Below, in pieces: positions 40,375-47,805 of a DNA stretch of 64,000 bases. Position numbers and translations under genes: made by a program. Every line of letters begins with the position of its first letter. The first letter of the stretch is position 1. The stretch is from Deinococcus yavapaiensis KR-236. GTDB taxonomy: Bacteria; Deinococcota; Deinococci; Deinococcales; Deinococcaceae. The notes under the pieces were generated by a model. It made no database searches, was not told where the DNA came from, and saw nothing but the letters and a program-made list of their open reading frames with translations. The stretch is from contig NZ_QJSX01000003.1 in NCBI RefSeq assembly GCF_003217515.1, forward strand, positions 1 through 64,000, written 5' to 3'.

Positions 40375-40720
40375 CGAGGACGGACGGCGGGGCTCGCCGC
40401 GCGAGATCGGCTGTTCGAGAAGGTCGGCATCCCATTCAACGTGGACGTACTCTCACGGGTGCGAATCGGGCACGCCCGATTCGCACACTTAAGGCGTTGG
40501 CAGGCCAGGAGTCAGGGGCGAGGACGGAGATCGAATGGTCGGGGCGGTCCATGGGCGTTCGAGCGCCGCCAGATCAAAAGAGCGTGCCTCAAGAACAGCG
40601 ACTTCGAGGAGACTGGACCGCTTGTCATGTAGTTAAGAAATTCTTAAGGTTTGAATGATGTTCTGAGGAGGCGCCCTGTAGACTGCGGGAGTCGCTCGAC
40701 TTTGAAATTGAGGTGTGTTC
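40375..40720. other. 346-bp intergenic region with hairpin, possible gene relic and AT palindrome
   Basis: Holds a 13-bp inverted repeat (40459-40471 with 40474-40486) that could act as a terminator but lacks a T-tract. Immediately after the upstream stop the same frame stays open to 40632 and contains RDRLFEKVGIPFNVDVLSRV, vaguely like a nucleotidyltransferase-domain fragment; I treat it as a possible relic. TTAAGAA-A-TTCTTAA (40633-40647) is a near-perfect AT palindrome upstream of the next gene, with TAGACT at 40679-40684 a candidate -10. Confidence 0.45.
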
Positions 40721-41365
40721 ATGCACAAGCGTCTCTTGATGTCCGCCCTTGGGCTCGCGTCCCTTCTTGCCGCTTGCGGGCAGTCGCCCATCGCGTCCGC
40801 GACGCCGTCGGAGCGAGCGGCGTTTCTCGCCGCTCAGCCCGAATTGGAGGACGCGACGTCGCAGGCGTTCATCAGGATGTACGGCCACGACCCCGAGTTC
40901 CTCGCCAACGTCGAGCAGGCGTACGGCGGGGCGCGCGTCACGGCCACGCTGCCCGCTCAACCTCGAGTGCGGGCGCGAGACCTCGCGTCGGATCGGCTCG
41001 CGTACATCAAGAGCGTCGCGTGGGGCACGGTCGTCAATTACGACGCGCAGTACGCGAATCAAGCGGCCGTGAACGTCCGCTATCCCGGCCTCGACTGGAC
41101 GCGCGACGGTTGTTCGGCGCCGAGCGGACTCGGACTCGGGTACCGCGAGGACTTCCGGCCCGCGTGCAACGTCCACGACTTCGGCTACCGCAACTTGAAG
41201 GTGTACGAGCGGACGGAAGCCAATCGCAAGACGACGGACGACGTGTTTCGCGTCAACATGAACGCGATTTGCGCGGCGAAGTCTTGGTACGCGCGCCCCG
41301 CGTGCTACTCGGCGGCGTACGCGTACTACGAGGCGGTTCGCGTCGGCGGCGCCGACAGCTTCTGA
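40721..41365 (+). CDS. prokaryotic phospholipase A2-like lipoprotein
   Basis: A 214-aa lipoprotein (lipobox LLAAC, Cys ~19) carrying a bacterial/fungal-type phospholipase A2 domain. The diagnostic block is GCSAPSGLGLGYREDF followed by ACNVHDFGYRN (~residues 140-152), which supplies the catalytic His-Asp pair; four Cys (two before and two after it, e.g. ICAAKSW and ACYSAAY) can form the two conserved disulfides. It would release fatty acids from sn-2 of phospholipids outside the cytoplasm. GAGGTG precedes ATG 40721. Upstream is an AT-rich palindrome, and an 18-bp hairpin terminator follows. Classical Ca-binding residues cannot be confirmed by eye. Confidence 0.82.
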   Translation: MHKRLLMSALGLASLLAACGQSPIASATPSERAAFLAAQPELEDATSQAFIRMYGHDPEFLANVEQAYGGARVTATLPAQPRVRARDLASDRLAYIKSVAWGTVVNYDAQYANQAAVNVRYPGLDWTRDGCSAPSGLGLGYREDFRPACNVHDFGYRNLKVYERTEANRKTTDDVFRVNMNAICAAKSWYARPACYSAAYAYYEAVRVGGADSF

Positions 41366-41368
41366 AGA

Positions 41369-41410
41369 CGAGAAGAGGGCGGAGCGGCGTGTCGCTCCGC
41401 CCTCTTCTCG
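41369..41410 (+). terminator. hairpin terminator after phospholipase gene
   Basis: Perfect 18-bp stem (41369-41386 with 41393-41410), 6-nt loop. It also lies at the 3' side of the convergent 75-aa ORF and could serve both. Confidence 0.75.
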
Positions 41411-41415
41411 GGGCG

Positions 41416-41643
41416 TTACACGGCGTCGGCGGTCGCGACGAAGGCGGGCGAACGGCGCGTCAGGTCGCGCAGTGACGTCACCCACGCGGGCGTGAGGATC
41501 GTGCGGGCGTTCGACAAAGTGCCGTTGCCCGGCACGCGAAACGTCACGCGGTTGCCTTGACGCATGGCTTGCGCGGCTTCTTCGATGTCGTGCGTGACAC
41601 GCTCCGGCTCGCCGTCACGTTGTACCAGAAAAACGACCGTCAT
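41416..41643 (-). CDS. hypothetical 75-aa protein
   Basis: Small soluble protein that I do not recognise. It begins MTVVFLVQRDGEPERVTHD and continues with an alpha segment (IEEAAQAMRQGN) and beta strand (RVTFRVPGNG). The codon pattern is like the neighbours. The ATG at 41643 lies 6 nt after TATGCT (41650-41655), the leaderless arrangement, which supports it as a real gene; an in-frame ATG at 41682 would precede the promoter. Confidence 0.6.
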   Translation of the reverse strand: MTVVFLVQRDGEPERVTHDIEEAAQAMRQGNRVTFRVPGNGTLSNARTILTPAWVTSLRDLTRRSPAFVATADAV

Positions 41644-41745
41644 GTGAAAAGCATAAAGCTTCAAGATTGAATGACGCTGCATGAAACTTCCCAGTCATGA
41701 GGTTTTTGCGCGACCTATTTCACACTCGCTTGATCCTTCTCATCG

Positions 41746-42807
41746 TCACTTCGCGCGGTCGTACTGCAACGGCCAGGAAAGGTCGTCCCCGAGCATTCGA
41801 GCGGCCCGCAGGGGAAAGTGTGGATCTCGCAAGAATTCCCGTGCGACCGCCACGAGGTCCGCCGCGCCGGACGTGAGCACTTCCTCGCACTGCGCGGGGT
41901 CCGTCAGGAGTCCCACGGCCATCGTCGCCACGTTCGCTTCCGCCTTGACGCGCGCCGCGAACGGAACTTGATACCCGGCGGCGACGTGGATGTTCTGCAG
42001 AGGCGAAAGGCCGCCCGAGGAGACGTCCACGACGTCGACGCCCTCGTCTCGCAGCAACTGGCTCACGGCGACCGTCTCCTCGACGTCCCACCCGCCTTCC
42101 ACCCAATCGGACGCCGAGAGCCGTACGAAGAGCGGCAGGTGGTCGGGCCACGCGCTTCGAACGGCCCTCGTCACTTCCAAAAGCAGCCGCGTTCGGTTCT
42201 CGAACGAGCCGCCGTACTCGTCCTCGCGCGTGTTCGACAAGGGCGACAGGAACTCGTGCAGCAGATAACCGTGCGCCGCGTGAACTTCCACGACGTCGAA
42301 TCCCGCCAAGATCGCGCGCTTCGTCGCCGCCCGAAAGTCGTCGATGACGTCCGAGATGTCGTTGCGGGTCATCGCGCACGGCGTTCGGTACGTGCCGTGG
42401 TACGGCTCGTCGGACGGGCCGAGAGGCTGCCAACCGCCCGCTTCGTCGGGCACGCCGCCCCGCCCTTTGAACGGAGAAGCGGTGCTGGCCTTGCGACCCG
42501 CGTGGGCGAGCTGCACGCCGATCAATCCGTCGAATTGATGCACGAAATCGCAGATCTCGGCGATGTTCGTGACGTGCTCGTCCTTCCACAAGCCGAGGTC
42601 GTCGGGCGAGATGCGCCCCTCGGGATTCACGGCCGTCGCCTCCGTGAAGATCAAGCCTGCTCGGCCGAGCGCGAACTGGCCGAGGTGCACGAGATGGAAG
42701 TTGTTCGCGAAGCCGTCGCGTGACGAGTACATGCACATCGGCGACACCACGAGGCGGTTTTGCAACGTGAGGGAACGCAGGGCAAGGGGCGAGAAGAGTT
42801 GGCTCAC
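41746..42807 (-). CDS. NADPH dehydrogenase, Old Yellow Enzyme family (YqjM-like)
   Basis: A 353-aa FMN-dependent ene-reductase of the YqjM/thermophilic-like OYE class. Features: LFSPLALRSLTLQNRLVVSPMCMYSS with the Cys26-type residue of this subclass (cited in parts: LQNRLVVSPMCMYS), GVQLAHAGRKAS, VEVHAAHGYLLHEFLSP, SNTREDEYGGSFENRTRLLLEV (cited in parts: DEYGGSFENRTRLL), and C-terminal LVAVAREFLRDPHFPLRAA. It reduces activated C=C bonds and may detoxify electrophiles. The GTG start at 42807 overlaps the Nudix stop (GTGA) and also lies 6 nt after TAAACT (42814-42819), so it may be both coupled and independently expressed as a leaderless message. Confidence 0.93.
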   Translation of the reverse strand: MSQLFSPLALRSLTLQNRLVVSPMCMYSSRDGFANNFHLVHLGQFALGRAGLIFTEATAVNPEGRISPDDLGLWKDEHVTNIAEICDFVHQFDGLIGVQLAHAGRKASTASPFKGRGGVPDEAGGWQPLGPSDEPYHGTYRTPCAMTRNDISDVIDDFRAATKRAILAGFDVVEVHAAHGYLLHEFLSPLSNTREDEYGGSFENRTRLLLEVTRAVRSAWPDHLPLFVRLSASDWVEGGWDVEETVAVSQLLRDEGVDVVDVSSGGLSPLQNIHVAAGYQVPFAARVKAEANVATMAVGLLTDPAQCEEVLTSGAADLVAVAREFLRDPHFPLRAARMLGDDLSWPLQYDRAK

Positions 42808-43268
42808 GAGTCGAGTTTAAGCGCCCGCACGCTTTGAAGGCTCTCTCCGTCTTCACCGAATTGAAAGTGGAGCGCCGCCGTCTCGCCGCGCAGCACGCTT
42901 GGCACCCAGTGAGGAGCGTCCGCCCACATCCGATCGTAGGGCAAGGCGTCCACGGCGTGCCATTCGGGCGTGACCTCGTCGCTTTCGGTCGCCTCGCCTT
43001 CCCAGCGCGTCACGACGAACACGTGCACCCACAAACTCCACGACGGCCGCCCCGCGAACTCGTGCATGACGACGCCCGCGTCGCGCAACTCCAAGGCGCG
43101 CAGACCCGTCTCCTCGAACAGTTCCCGAATGGCGGCTTCCCTCGGCGTCTCGCCGACTTCGATCTTTCCCCCGACGTCCACGAGCTTTCCCGCGCCGAAC
43201 CCCGTCTTCTTGAGGCCAAGCAACACGCGACCGTCCGAGAACGGCAAGGCGACCGAGCAGCGTTTCAT
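42804..43268 (-). CDS. Nudix hydrolase (8-oxo-dGTPase/MTH1-like)
   Basis: A 154-aa Nudix protein. The Nudix box is GGKIEVGETPREAAIRELFEETGL (cited in part: GETPREAAIRELFEETG, ~residues 38-54), with all Mg-binding Glu present. The opening KRCSVALPFSDGRVLLGLKKTGFGAGKL (in part: LLGLKKTGFGAGK) and later GRPSWSLWVHVFV closely resemble the MTH1/oxidised purine nucleoside triphosphatase group. It would sanitise the dNTP pool. The ATG at 43268 is 6 nt after TAGCTT (43275-43280), so leaderless. It overlaps the OYE gene downstream, giving an oxidative-damage-flavoured pair. Confidence 0.9.
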   Translation of the reverse strand: MKRCSVALPFSDGRVLLGLKKTGFGAGKLVDVGGKIEVGETPREAAIRELFEETGLRALELRDAGVVMHEFAGRPSWSLWVHVFVVTRWEGEATESDEVTPEWHAVDALPYDRMWADAPHWVPSVLRGETAALHFQFGEDGESLQSVRALKLDS

Positions 43269-43359
43269 GACGTCAAGCTATCAGCGATCGAAGGAGCGCA
43301 AGAAGCGTGCAGGACGCCGGACGGTCACGACGGCTCGACAGCTTCCTAGACAAGTCGTC

Positions 43360-43388
43360 TTGCTCCTCATTCGCCGCCCGCCTATCTT
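43360..43388 (+). promoter_or_regulatory. trp operon promoter
   Basis: TTGCTC (43360-43365), a 17-bp spacer and TATCTT (43383-43388). Transcription should start at or next to the leader peptide ATG (43395), i.e. the leader peptide itself is leaderless. Confidence 0.7.
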
Positions 43389-43394
43389 GAATTC

Positions 43395-43430
43395 ATGCGC
43401 TTCATCGCGACGTGGTGGTGGCCCAGCTAA
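43395..43430 (+). CDS. trpL: trp leader peptide
   Basis: Eleven-residue peptide MRFIATWWWPS with three consecutive Trp codons (43413-43421), directly upstream of a set of mutually exclusive hairpins and trpE. The ATG is 6 nt after the -10 box. A ribosome stalled on the UGG codons would free segment 2 to pair with segment 3 and prevent the terminator. Confidence 0.92.
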   Translation: MRFIATWWWPS

Positions 43431-43490
43431 GCCTGGGATCGCCGCGTCGTATTTTCGCAGCCCAGGCCGAGAGGCCTGGGCGCTTTCTCG
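43422..43490 (+). terminator. trp attenuator (alternative hairpins and terminator)
   Basis: Segment 1 CCCAG (43422-43426) pairs with CTGGG (43433-43437). Antiterminator: GCCTGGG (43431-43437) with CCCAGGC (43461-43467). Terminator: GCCCAGGCC (43460-43468), GAGA loop, GGCCTGGGC (43473-43481), then GCTTTCTCGTTT. All the elements of ribosome-mediated attenuation are present in order. Confidence 0.9.
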
Positions 43491-43506
43491 TTTCCCCGGA
43501 GGATCC

Positions 43507-44913
43507 ATGACGACCTTGACGAAACCGACTGTTCGCGTGCGAGAACTCTTCGCGGACCTCGACACGCCCGTGAGCGCCTACCTGAAAGTCGCGCGATCTC
43601 CATCCTTCCTGCTCGAAAGCGTCGAGGCGGGCGAGAAGCTCGGGCGCTACTCGTTCATCGGGGTAGGGGAGAGAGGCCGCTTCGAGTACCGAGGTGGACG
43701 CGTGACCCTTTCGGGCTCCTTCGGGGAAGGCGCGTTCGACAGCGGTGATCCGCTCGCCGCCCTGTACGACCGAATCGTGCGGCCCGTGGACGTTCCGGCC
43801 GGTCTGCCCGCCTTCGTGGGCGGCGCCGTCGGGTTCACGGCGTACGACCTCATTCGCTCGTACGAAGACCTTCCGAGCCTCAACCCCGACGAGTTGAACC
43901 TTCCCGACGCCTTGTTCGTCGCGCCCGAGGGACTCGTGATCTTCGACCACCTCGCGCACCGCCTGTTCGTCGTGGCCGTCGACGAGGACCCCGAACGAGC
44001 CGACAAGGTCGTGGAGCGCCTTTCGCGCGAATTGCGCGGCCCGCTGCCCGGCGTGCCGGGCGACCGTCCCACCTCGAAGCCGATCTTCACGAGCAACTTC
44101 ACGCCCGAGAGCTTCTCGGCGGCGGTCGAGACGTGCTTGGAGTACATCCGCGCGGGCGACGTCTTCCAAGTCGTGCCGAGCCAACGTTTCACCGCCAAGC
44201 TCACGGCGCACCCCTTCGCCTTGTACCGCGCGCTTCGCTCGCTCAACCCCAGCCCGTACCTCGGCTTCCTGGACTTCGGAGACGTCACTCTCGTGGCGAG
44301 CAGCCCCGAGAGCCTCTTGAAATCCGACGGCGCGGAGATCGTCACGAAACCCATCGCCGGAACGAGACGGCGCGGCGCGAGCGCGTCGCAGGACGACGCG
44401 CTCGCCGACGAACTGCTCAACGACGAGAAGGAACGCGCCGAGCACCTCATGCTCGTCGACTTGGGACGCAACGACCTCGGGCGGGTCGCGAAGTACGGCT
44501 CGGTTCGTGTCGAGAACGCCTTCAGCGTCGAGCGGTACAGCCACGTCATGCACCTCGTCTCGACCGTGAAGGCGACGCTCGCTTCCGGCAAGACGCCGTT
44601 GCACGCTTTGGCGAGCGTTCTGCCGATGGGCACCGTGTCGGGCGCGCCGAAGATCCGCGCGATGGAGATCATCGAGGAAGTCGAGCCGACGCGGCGCGGT
44701 CCTTACGGCGGCGCCTTCGGCTACATCTCTTTCACGGGCGCGCTCGACATGGCCCTCACGCTGCGTACGATGGTGATCACGAACGGACACGTCCACATCC
44801 AAGCGGGCGCGGGCATCGTCGCGGATTCCGATCCGGACAGCGAGTACCAGGAAACGAAGAACAAGGCGGCCGCCCTCATCAAAGCCGTCGAACTCGCCTG
44901 CGAAGGGCTTTGA
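43507..44913 (+). CDS. trpE: anthranilate synthase component I
   Basis: A 468-aa chorismate-binding enzyme that makes anthranilate with TrpG. The N-terminal domain carries the LLES feedback element (SFLLESVEAGEKLGRYSFIG, in part LLESVEAGEK) expected for Trp inhibition. The catalytic domain has GDVFQVVPSQRF, LVASSPESLLK, PIAGTRRRG, LVDLGRNDLGRVAKYGSV and GAPKIRAMEIIEEVEPTRRG (in part), ending GAGIVADSDPDSEYQETKNKA. ATG 43507 has a GGAGG Shine-Dalgarno. First structural gene of trpEGD, under attenuator control. Confidence 0.96.
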   Translation: MTTLTKPTVRVRELFADLDTPVSAYLKVARSPSFLLESVEAGEKLGRYSFIGVGERGRFEYRGGRVTLSGSFGEGAFDSGDPLAALYDRIVRPVDVPAGLPAFVGGAVGFTAYDLIRSYEDLPSLNPDELNLPDALFVAPEGLVIFDHLAHRLFVVAVDEDPERADKVVERLSRELRGPLPGVPGDRPTSKPIFTSNFTPESFSAAVETCLEYIRAGDVFQVVPSQRFTAKLTAHPFALYRALRSLNPSPYLGFLDFGDVTLVASSPESLLKSDGAEIVTKPIAGTRRRGASASQDDALADELLNDEKERAEHLMLVDLGRNDLGRVAKYGSVRVENAFSVERYSHVMHLVSTVKATLASGKTPLHALASVLPMGTVSGAPKIRAMEIIEEVEPTRRGPYGGAFGYISFTGALDMALTLRTMVITNGHVHIQAGAGIVADSDPDSEYQETKNKAAALIKAVELACEGL

Positions 44914-44925
44914 AAGGTGGACGTC

Positions 44926-45540
44926 ATGACCCGGATCCTCGTCGTCGACAACTACGACTCGTTCACGTACAACCTCGTGCAGTACCTCGGTGAGCTCGGC
45001 GCGGACCTCACGGTATGGCGCAACGACGCCTTCGAACTCGCCGACGTGGCGCGGCTCGCGCCCGACGGCATCGTGATCTCGCCCGGGCCTTGCACGCCCA
45101 CGGAGGCGGGCCGCTCTATCGCCGTGATCGAGGCCTTCGCGCCCGACGTTCCCATGCTCGGCGTGTGCCTCGGACACCAAAGCATGGGTCAAGCCTTCGG
45201 AGCGCGCGTGGTTCGGGCCCGCACGCCGATGCACGGCAAGACGAGCGTCATCGAGCACGACGGCTCGGGCGTCTTCGCGAACCTTTCGAACGACCTTCGC
45301 GTCACGCGCTACCACAGCCTCGTCGTCGAGGATCTTCCGAACGTCCTCGTGCCGACGGCGTGGGCGACCGAGGCGGACGGGTCACGCACCCTCATGGCGC
45401 TGAGGCACCGCGACTTCCCGACCTTCGGCGTGCAGTTTCACCCCGAGAGCGTCGCGAGCGAGGCGGGCATGGATCTGCTCTCGAACTTCCTGCGCCTCAC
45501 GACCGAACGGGCGTTGCTTCCCAAGGCCGCGCCCGTGTGA
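44926..45540 (+). CDS. trpG: anthranilate synthase component II (glutamine amidotransferase)
   Basis: A 204-aa class I glutamine amidotransferase supplying ammonia to TrpE. It begins ILVVDNYDSFTYNLVQYLGE; the oxyanion segment is ISPGPCTPTEAG, the nucleophile Cys is in GVCLGHQSMGQAFG, and His/Glu in FGVQFHPESVASE. ATG 44926, 12 nt after trpE, follows AAAGGTGG; a GTG at 44917 is possible but overlaps that site. It may also serve para-aminobenzoate synthase, as in some bacteria. Second gene of the operon. Confidence 0.95.
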   Translation: MTRILVVDNYDSFTYNLVQYLGELGADLTVWRNDAFELADVARLAPDGIVISPGPCTPTEAGRSIAVIEAFAPDVPMLGVCLGHQSMGQAFGARVVRARTPMHGKTSVIEHDGSGVFANLSNDLRVTRYHSLVVEDLPNVLVPTAWATEADGSRTLMALRHRDFPTFGVQFHPESVASEAGMDLLSNFLRLTTERALLPKAAPV

Positions 45541-45607
45541 TATCACACCAAGAACTCGTTCTCGCACCATTTTCCCCCTCGAAGACCACGGCGCAAGGAG
45601 CGGTATC

Positions 45608-46639
45608 TTGACGATCCTCGGCAAGTTGATGAACGGCGACACCCTCTCGCAAAGCGAGGCGGCGGATTTCATGCGGTCCGTCATGGCGGGCGAGGTGACG
45701 TCCGTGCGTCTCTCGGCCGCCCTGGCCGCCTTGCGCGTGCGCGGAGAGACGCCCGAGGAGATTGCAGGCTTCGCGACCGCCATGCGCGAATTCGCCGTGA
45801 AGCTTCCCGTTCGGCGCGGCGGCGTCCTGCTCGACACCTGCGGAACGGGCGGTGACGGCGCCCATACCTTCAACATCTCCACGACCGCCGCCTTCGTCGT
45901 CTCGGCGGGCGGCGTGCGCGTCGCCAAGCACGGAAACCGCGCCGCGTCCTCGCGGGCGGGCAGCGCCGACCTCCTGGAGGCGCTCGGCGTGAACATTGAG
46001 GCGACGCCCGAGGTCATCGCGTCCGCCGTGAACGAGCTCGGCATCGGCTTCATGTTCGCGCGCAACTACCACCCCGCCATGCGCTTCGCGGCGCCCGTAC
46101 GCGCGGAACTCGCGACGCGCACGGTGTTCAACGTCCTCGGACCGATCACCAATCCCGCAGGCGCCACGCATCAAGTCGTGGGGGTCTTTTCGCCGAGTCT
46201 CACGCGCAAGCTCGCCGAGGTGCTCGCTTTGCTCGGCACGTCGGGCGCGATGGTCGTGCACGGCGCGGGGCTCGACGAGCTCACCGTGTGCGGGCCCACG
46301 ACGGTGTCCGAATTGCGTGGCGGCGTCGTCCGCGACTTTCTGCTGCACCCCGAGGACGTGGGCCTTCCGCAGCACGACGCCGCTTTGCTCGCTGGAAACG
46401 GTCCCGACGAGAACGCCCGAATCACGAAGGCGATCTTGCAAGGGCACGGCACGCCCGCCCAACGCGACGTCGTCGCTTTGAACGCGGGCGCGGGATTGTA
46501 CTTGGCGGGCAAGGCCAGCGACTTGCGCGGCGGCGTGACGTTGGCGCTCGACGTCTTGTCGAGCGGGGCCGCGTGGGAGAAGCTGGAACGCTACGCCGCG
46601 TGGACGCGCGGCGAGGTGCCCGCCCGAGCTACGCACTGA
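45608..46639 (+). CDS. trpD: anthranilate phosphoribosyltransferase
   Basis: A 343-aa enzyme that attaches phosphoribose to anthranilate. Signature elements: GGVLLDTCGTGGDGAHTFNIST (in part DTCGTGGDGAHTFN, PRPP-binding), VAKHGNRAASSRAGSADLLEALG (in part KHGNRAASSRAGSAD), HPAMRFAAPVRAELATRTVFN (in part) and LGPITNPAGA. It starts with TTG at 45608, preceded by AAGGAG at 8 nt; ATG 45629 is the fallback. It is 67 nt after trpG, in the same direction, so probably co-transcribed. trpC, F, B and A are not in the window. It ends 3 nt from the convergent alr. Confidence 0.95.
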   Translation: MTILGKLMNGDTLSQSEAADFMRSVMAGEVTSVRLSAALAALRVRGETPEEIAGFATAMREFAVKLPVRRGGVLLDTCGTGGDGAHTFNISTTAAFVVSAGGVRVAKHGNRAASSRAGSADLLEALGVNIEATPEVIASAVNELGIGFMFARNYHPAMRFAAPVRAELATRTVFNVLGPITNPAGATHQVVGVFSPSLTRKLAEVLALLGTSGAMVVHGAGLDELTVCGPTTVSELRGGVVRDFLLHPEDVGLPQHDAALLAGNGPDENARITKAILQGHGTPAQRDVVALNAGAGLYLAGKASDLRGGVTLALDVLSSGAAWEKLERYAAWTRGEVPARATH

Positions 46640-46642
46640 AAA

Positions 46643-47722
46643 TCAGGGGCGTACAGGCAAAGGAGCCACCTCGCGGCGCACGCGCTCCCCGAGGCGCGTC
46701 AACACCTCGTACACGTTCGTGCCCGCCGCCTCCGCCCACGCCTCGGCGGTGAGGAGGTCGCTTCCGAAAACCTCCACCCACTCGCCCGGCCGTACGTCGA
46801 GGCCGTCCACGTCCACCATGCACTGATCCATGCAAATACGTCCCAGAACCGTTCGTGGCTCCCCGCGAACGATCACGCGCGCTTTCAGGGAAGCGCGCCT
46901 CGGCAAGCCGTCCGCGTACCCCATGCCGACGGTGGCGACCCGAGTTTCGCGCGGCGCTCGCCACAACCCGCCGTAGCTCACCTCTTCGCCCGCCCGAACG
47001 GTCTGAACGTGCGTCACGCGCGCCCGAACGCGCAACGCGGGACGCAGAGGCACGACGTTGCTCAGGTGCGTCTCTGCCGGAAAGCCGTAGGACGCGATGC
47101 CGGGCCGCACGAGGTCGAAAGCCGCGCTCGGTCCGAAGCTCAGCAAGGCGCCCGAGTTGCTCGCGTGCCTTAGTACGCCGGTCGGCACGTCCGCCACGAC
47201 CGCTTGAAAGCGCCGCAGCTGCTCGCGGGCATGCGAGAGGTCGGGCTCGTCGGCGCGTGAGAAGTGCGTCATCACGCCTTCCAAGCGTCCCGACTCCGCG
47301 AGCGCCGCGACGACGTCCGCCGCGTCCTCCCACCACACGCCGAGGCGGTTCATGCCGGTGTTCACCTTGAGGTGCACTCGGGCGCCTTCAGGCAGCGAGG
47401 CGGCGTCTTGCAGTGAACTCACCGTGAGGCGCACGCCGAGGGCGGCGAGTTCCGCTCCTTCCTCGGCGGCGAACGGCGTGAGCAGCACGACGGGCTTGCC
47501 ACCGGACGCCTCGACGGCGTCCACGGCTTCCGTCGGGGTCGCGACCGCGAATCCCCACACGCACGCGAGGTCGCGCGTCGCCTCCACCGCGAGGCGCAGA
47601 CCGTGCCCGTACCCGTTGGCTTTCACGGGTAGCAGCACGGGAGCGTGCGCGAAGCGGGACAAGGCGAGGATGTTCGCCCGCAAGTGATGGGGAAGCAGTT
47701 CGGCGACGGCGCGAGGCAACAT
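46643..47722 (-). CDS. alr: alanine racemase
   Basis: A 359-aa PLP-dependent racemase producing D-Ala for peptidoglycan. The PLP lysine is in VLLPVKANGYGHGL (~residue 34), RVHLKVNTGMNRLGVWW covers the carbamylated-Lys/Arg region, HFSRADEPD and HASNSGALL are family blocks, and the second catalytic Tyr is in EVSYGGLWRAPRETRVATVGMGYADGLPR (in part GYADGLPR, EEVSYGGLW). CMDQCMVDVD completes the site. ATG 47722 lies 6 nt after TATGCT (47729-47734): leaderless. The longer ORF start at 47758 would lie upstream of that box. Confidence 0.95.
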   Translation of the reverse strand: MLPRAVAELLPHHLRANILALSRFAHAPVLLPVKANGYGHGLRLAVEATRDLACVWGFAVATPTEAVDAVEASGGKPVVLLTPFAAEEGAELAALGVRLTVSSLQDAASLPEGARVHLKVNTGMNRLGVWWEDAADVVAALAESGRLEGVMTHFSRADEPDLSHAREQLRRFQAVVADVPTGVLRHASNSGALLSFGPSAAFDLVRPGIASYGFPAETHLSNVVPLRPALRVRARVTHVQTVRAGEEVSYGGLWRAPRETRVATVGMGYADGLPRRASLKARVIVRGEPRTVLGRICMDQCMVDVDGLDVRPGEWVEVFGSDLLTAEAWAEAAGTNVYEVLTRLGERVRREVAPLPVRP

Positions 47723-47805
47723 AGAAGCAGCATAAAGCCGAGCCCTTGGCCGTGACATCCTTGAGGCGAGTTCTCATGACGCTTCACCTACAATTCAGCT
47801 CGATC

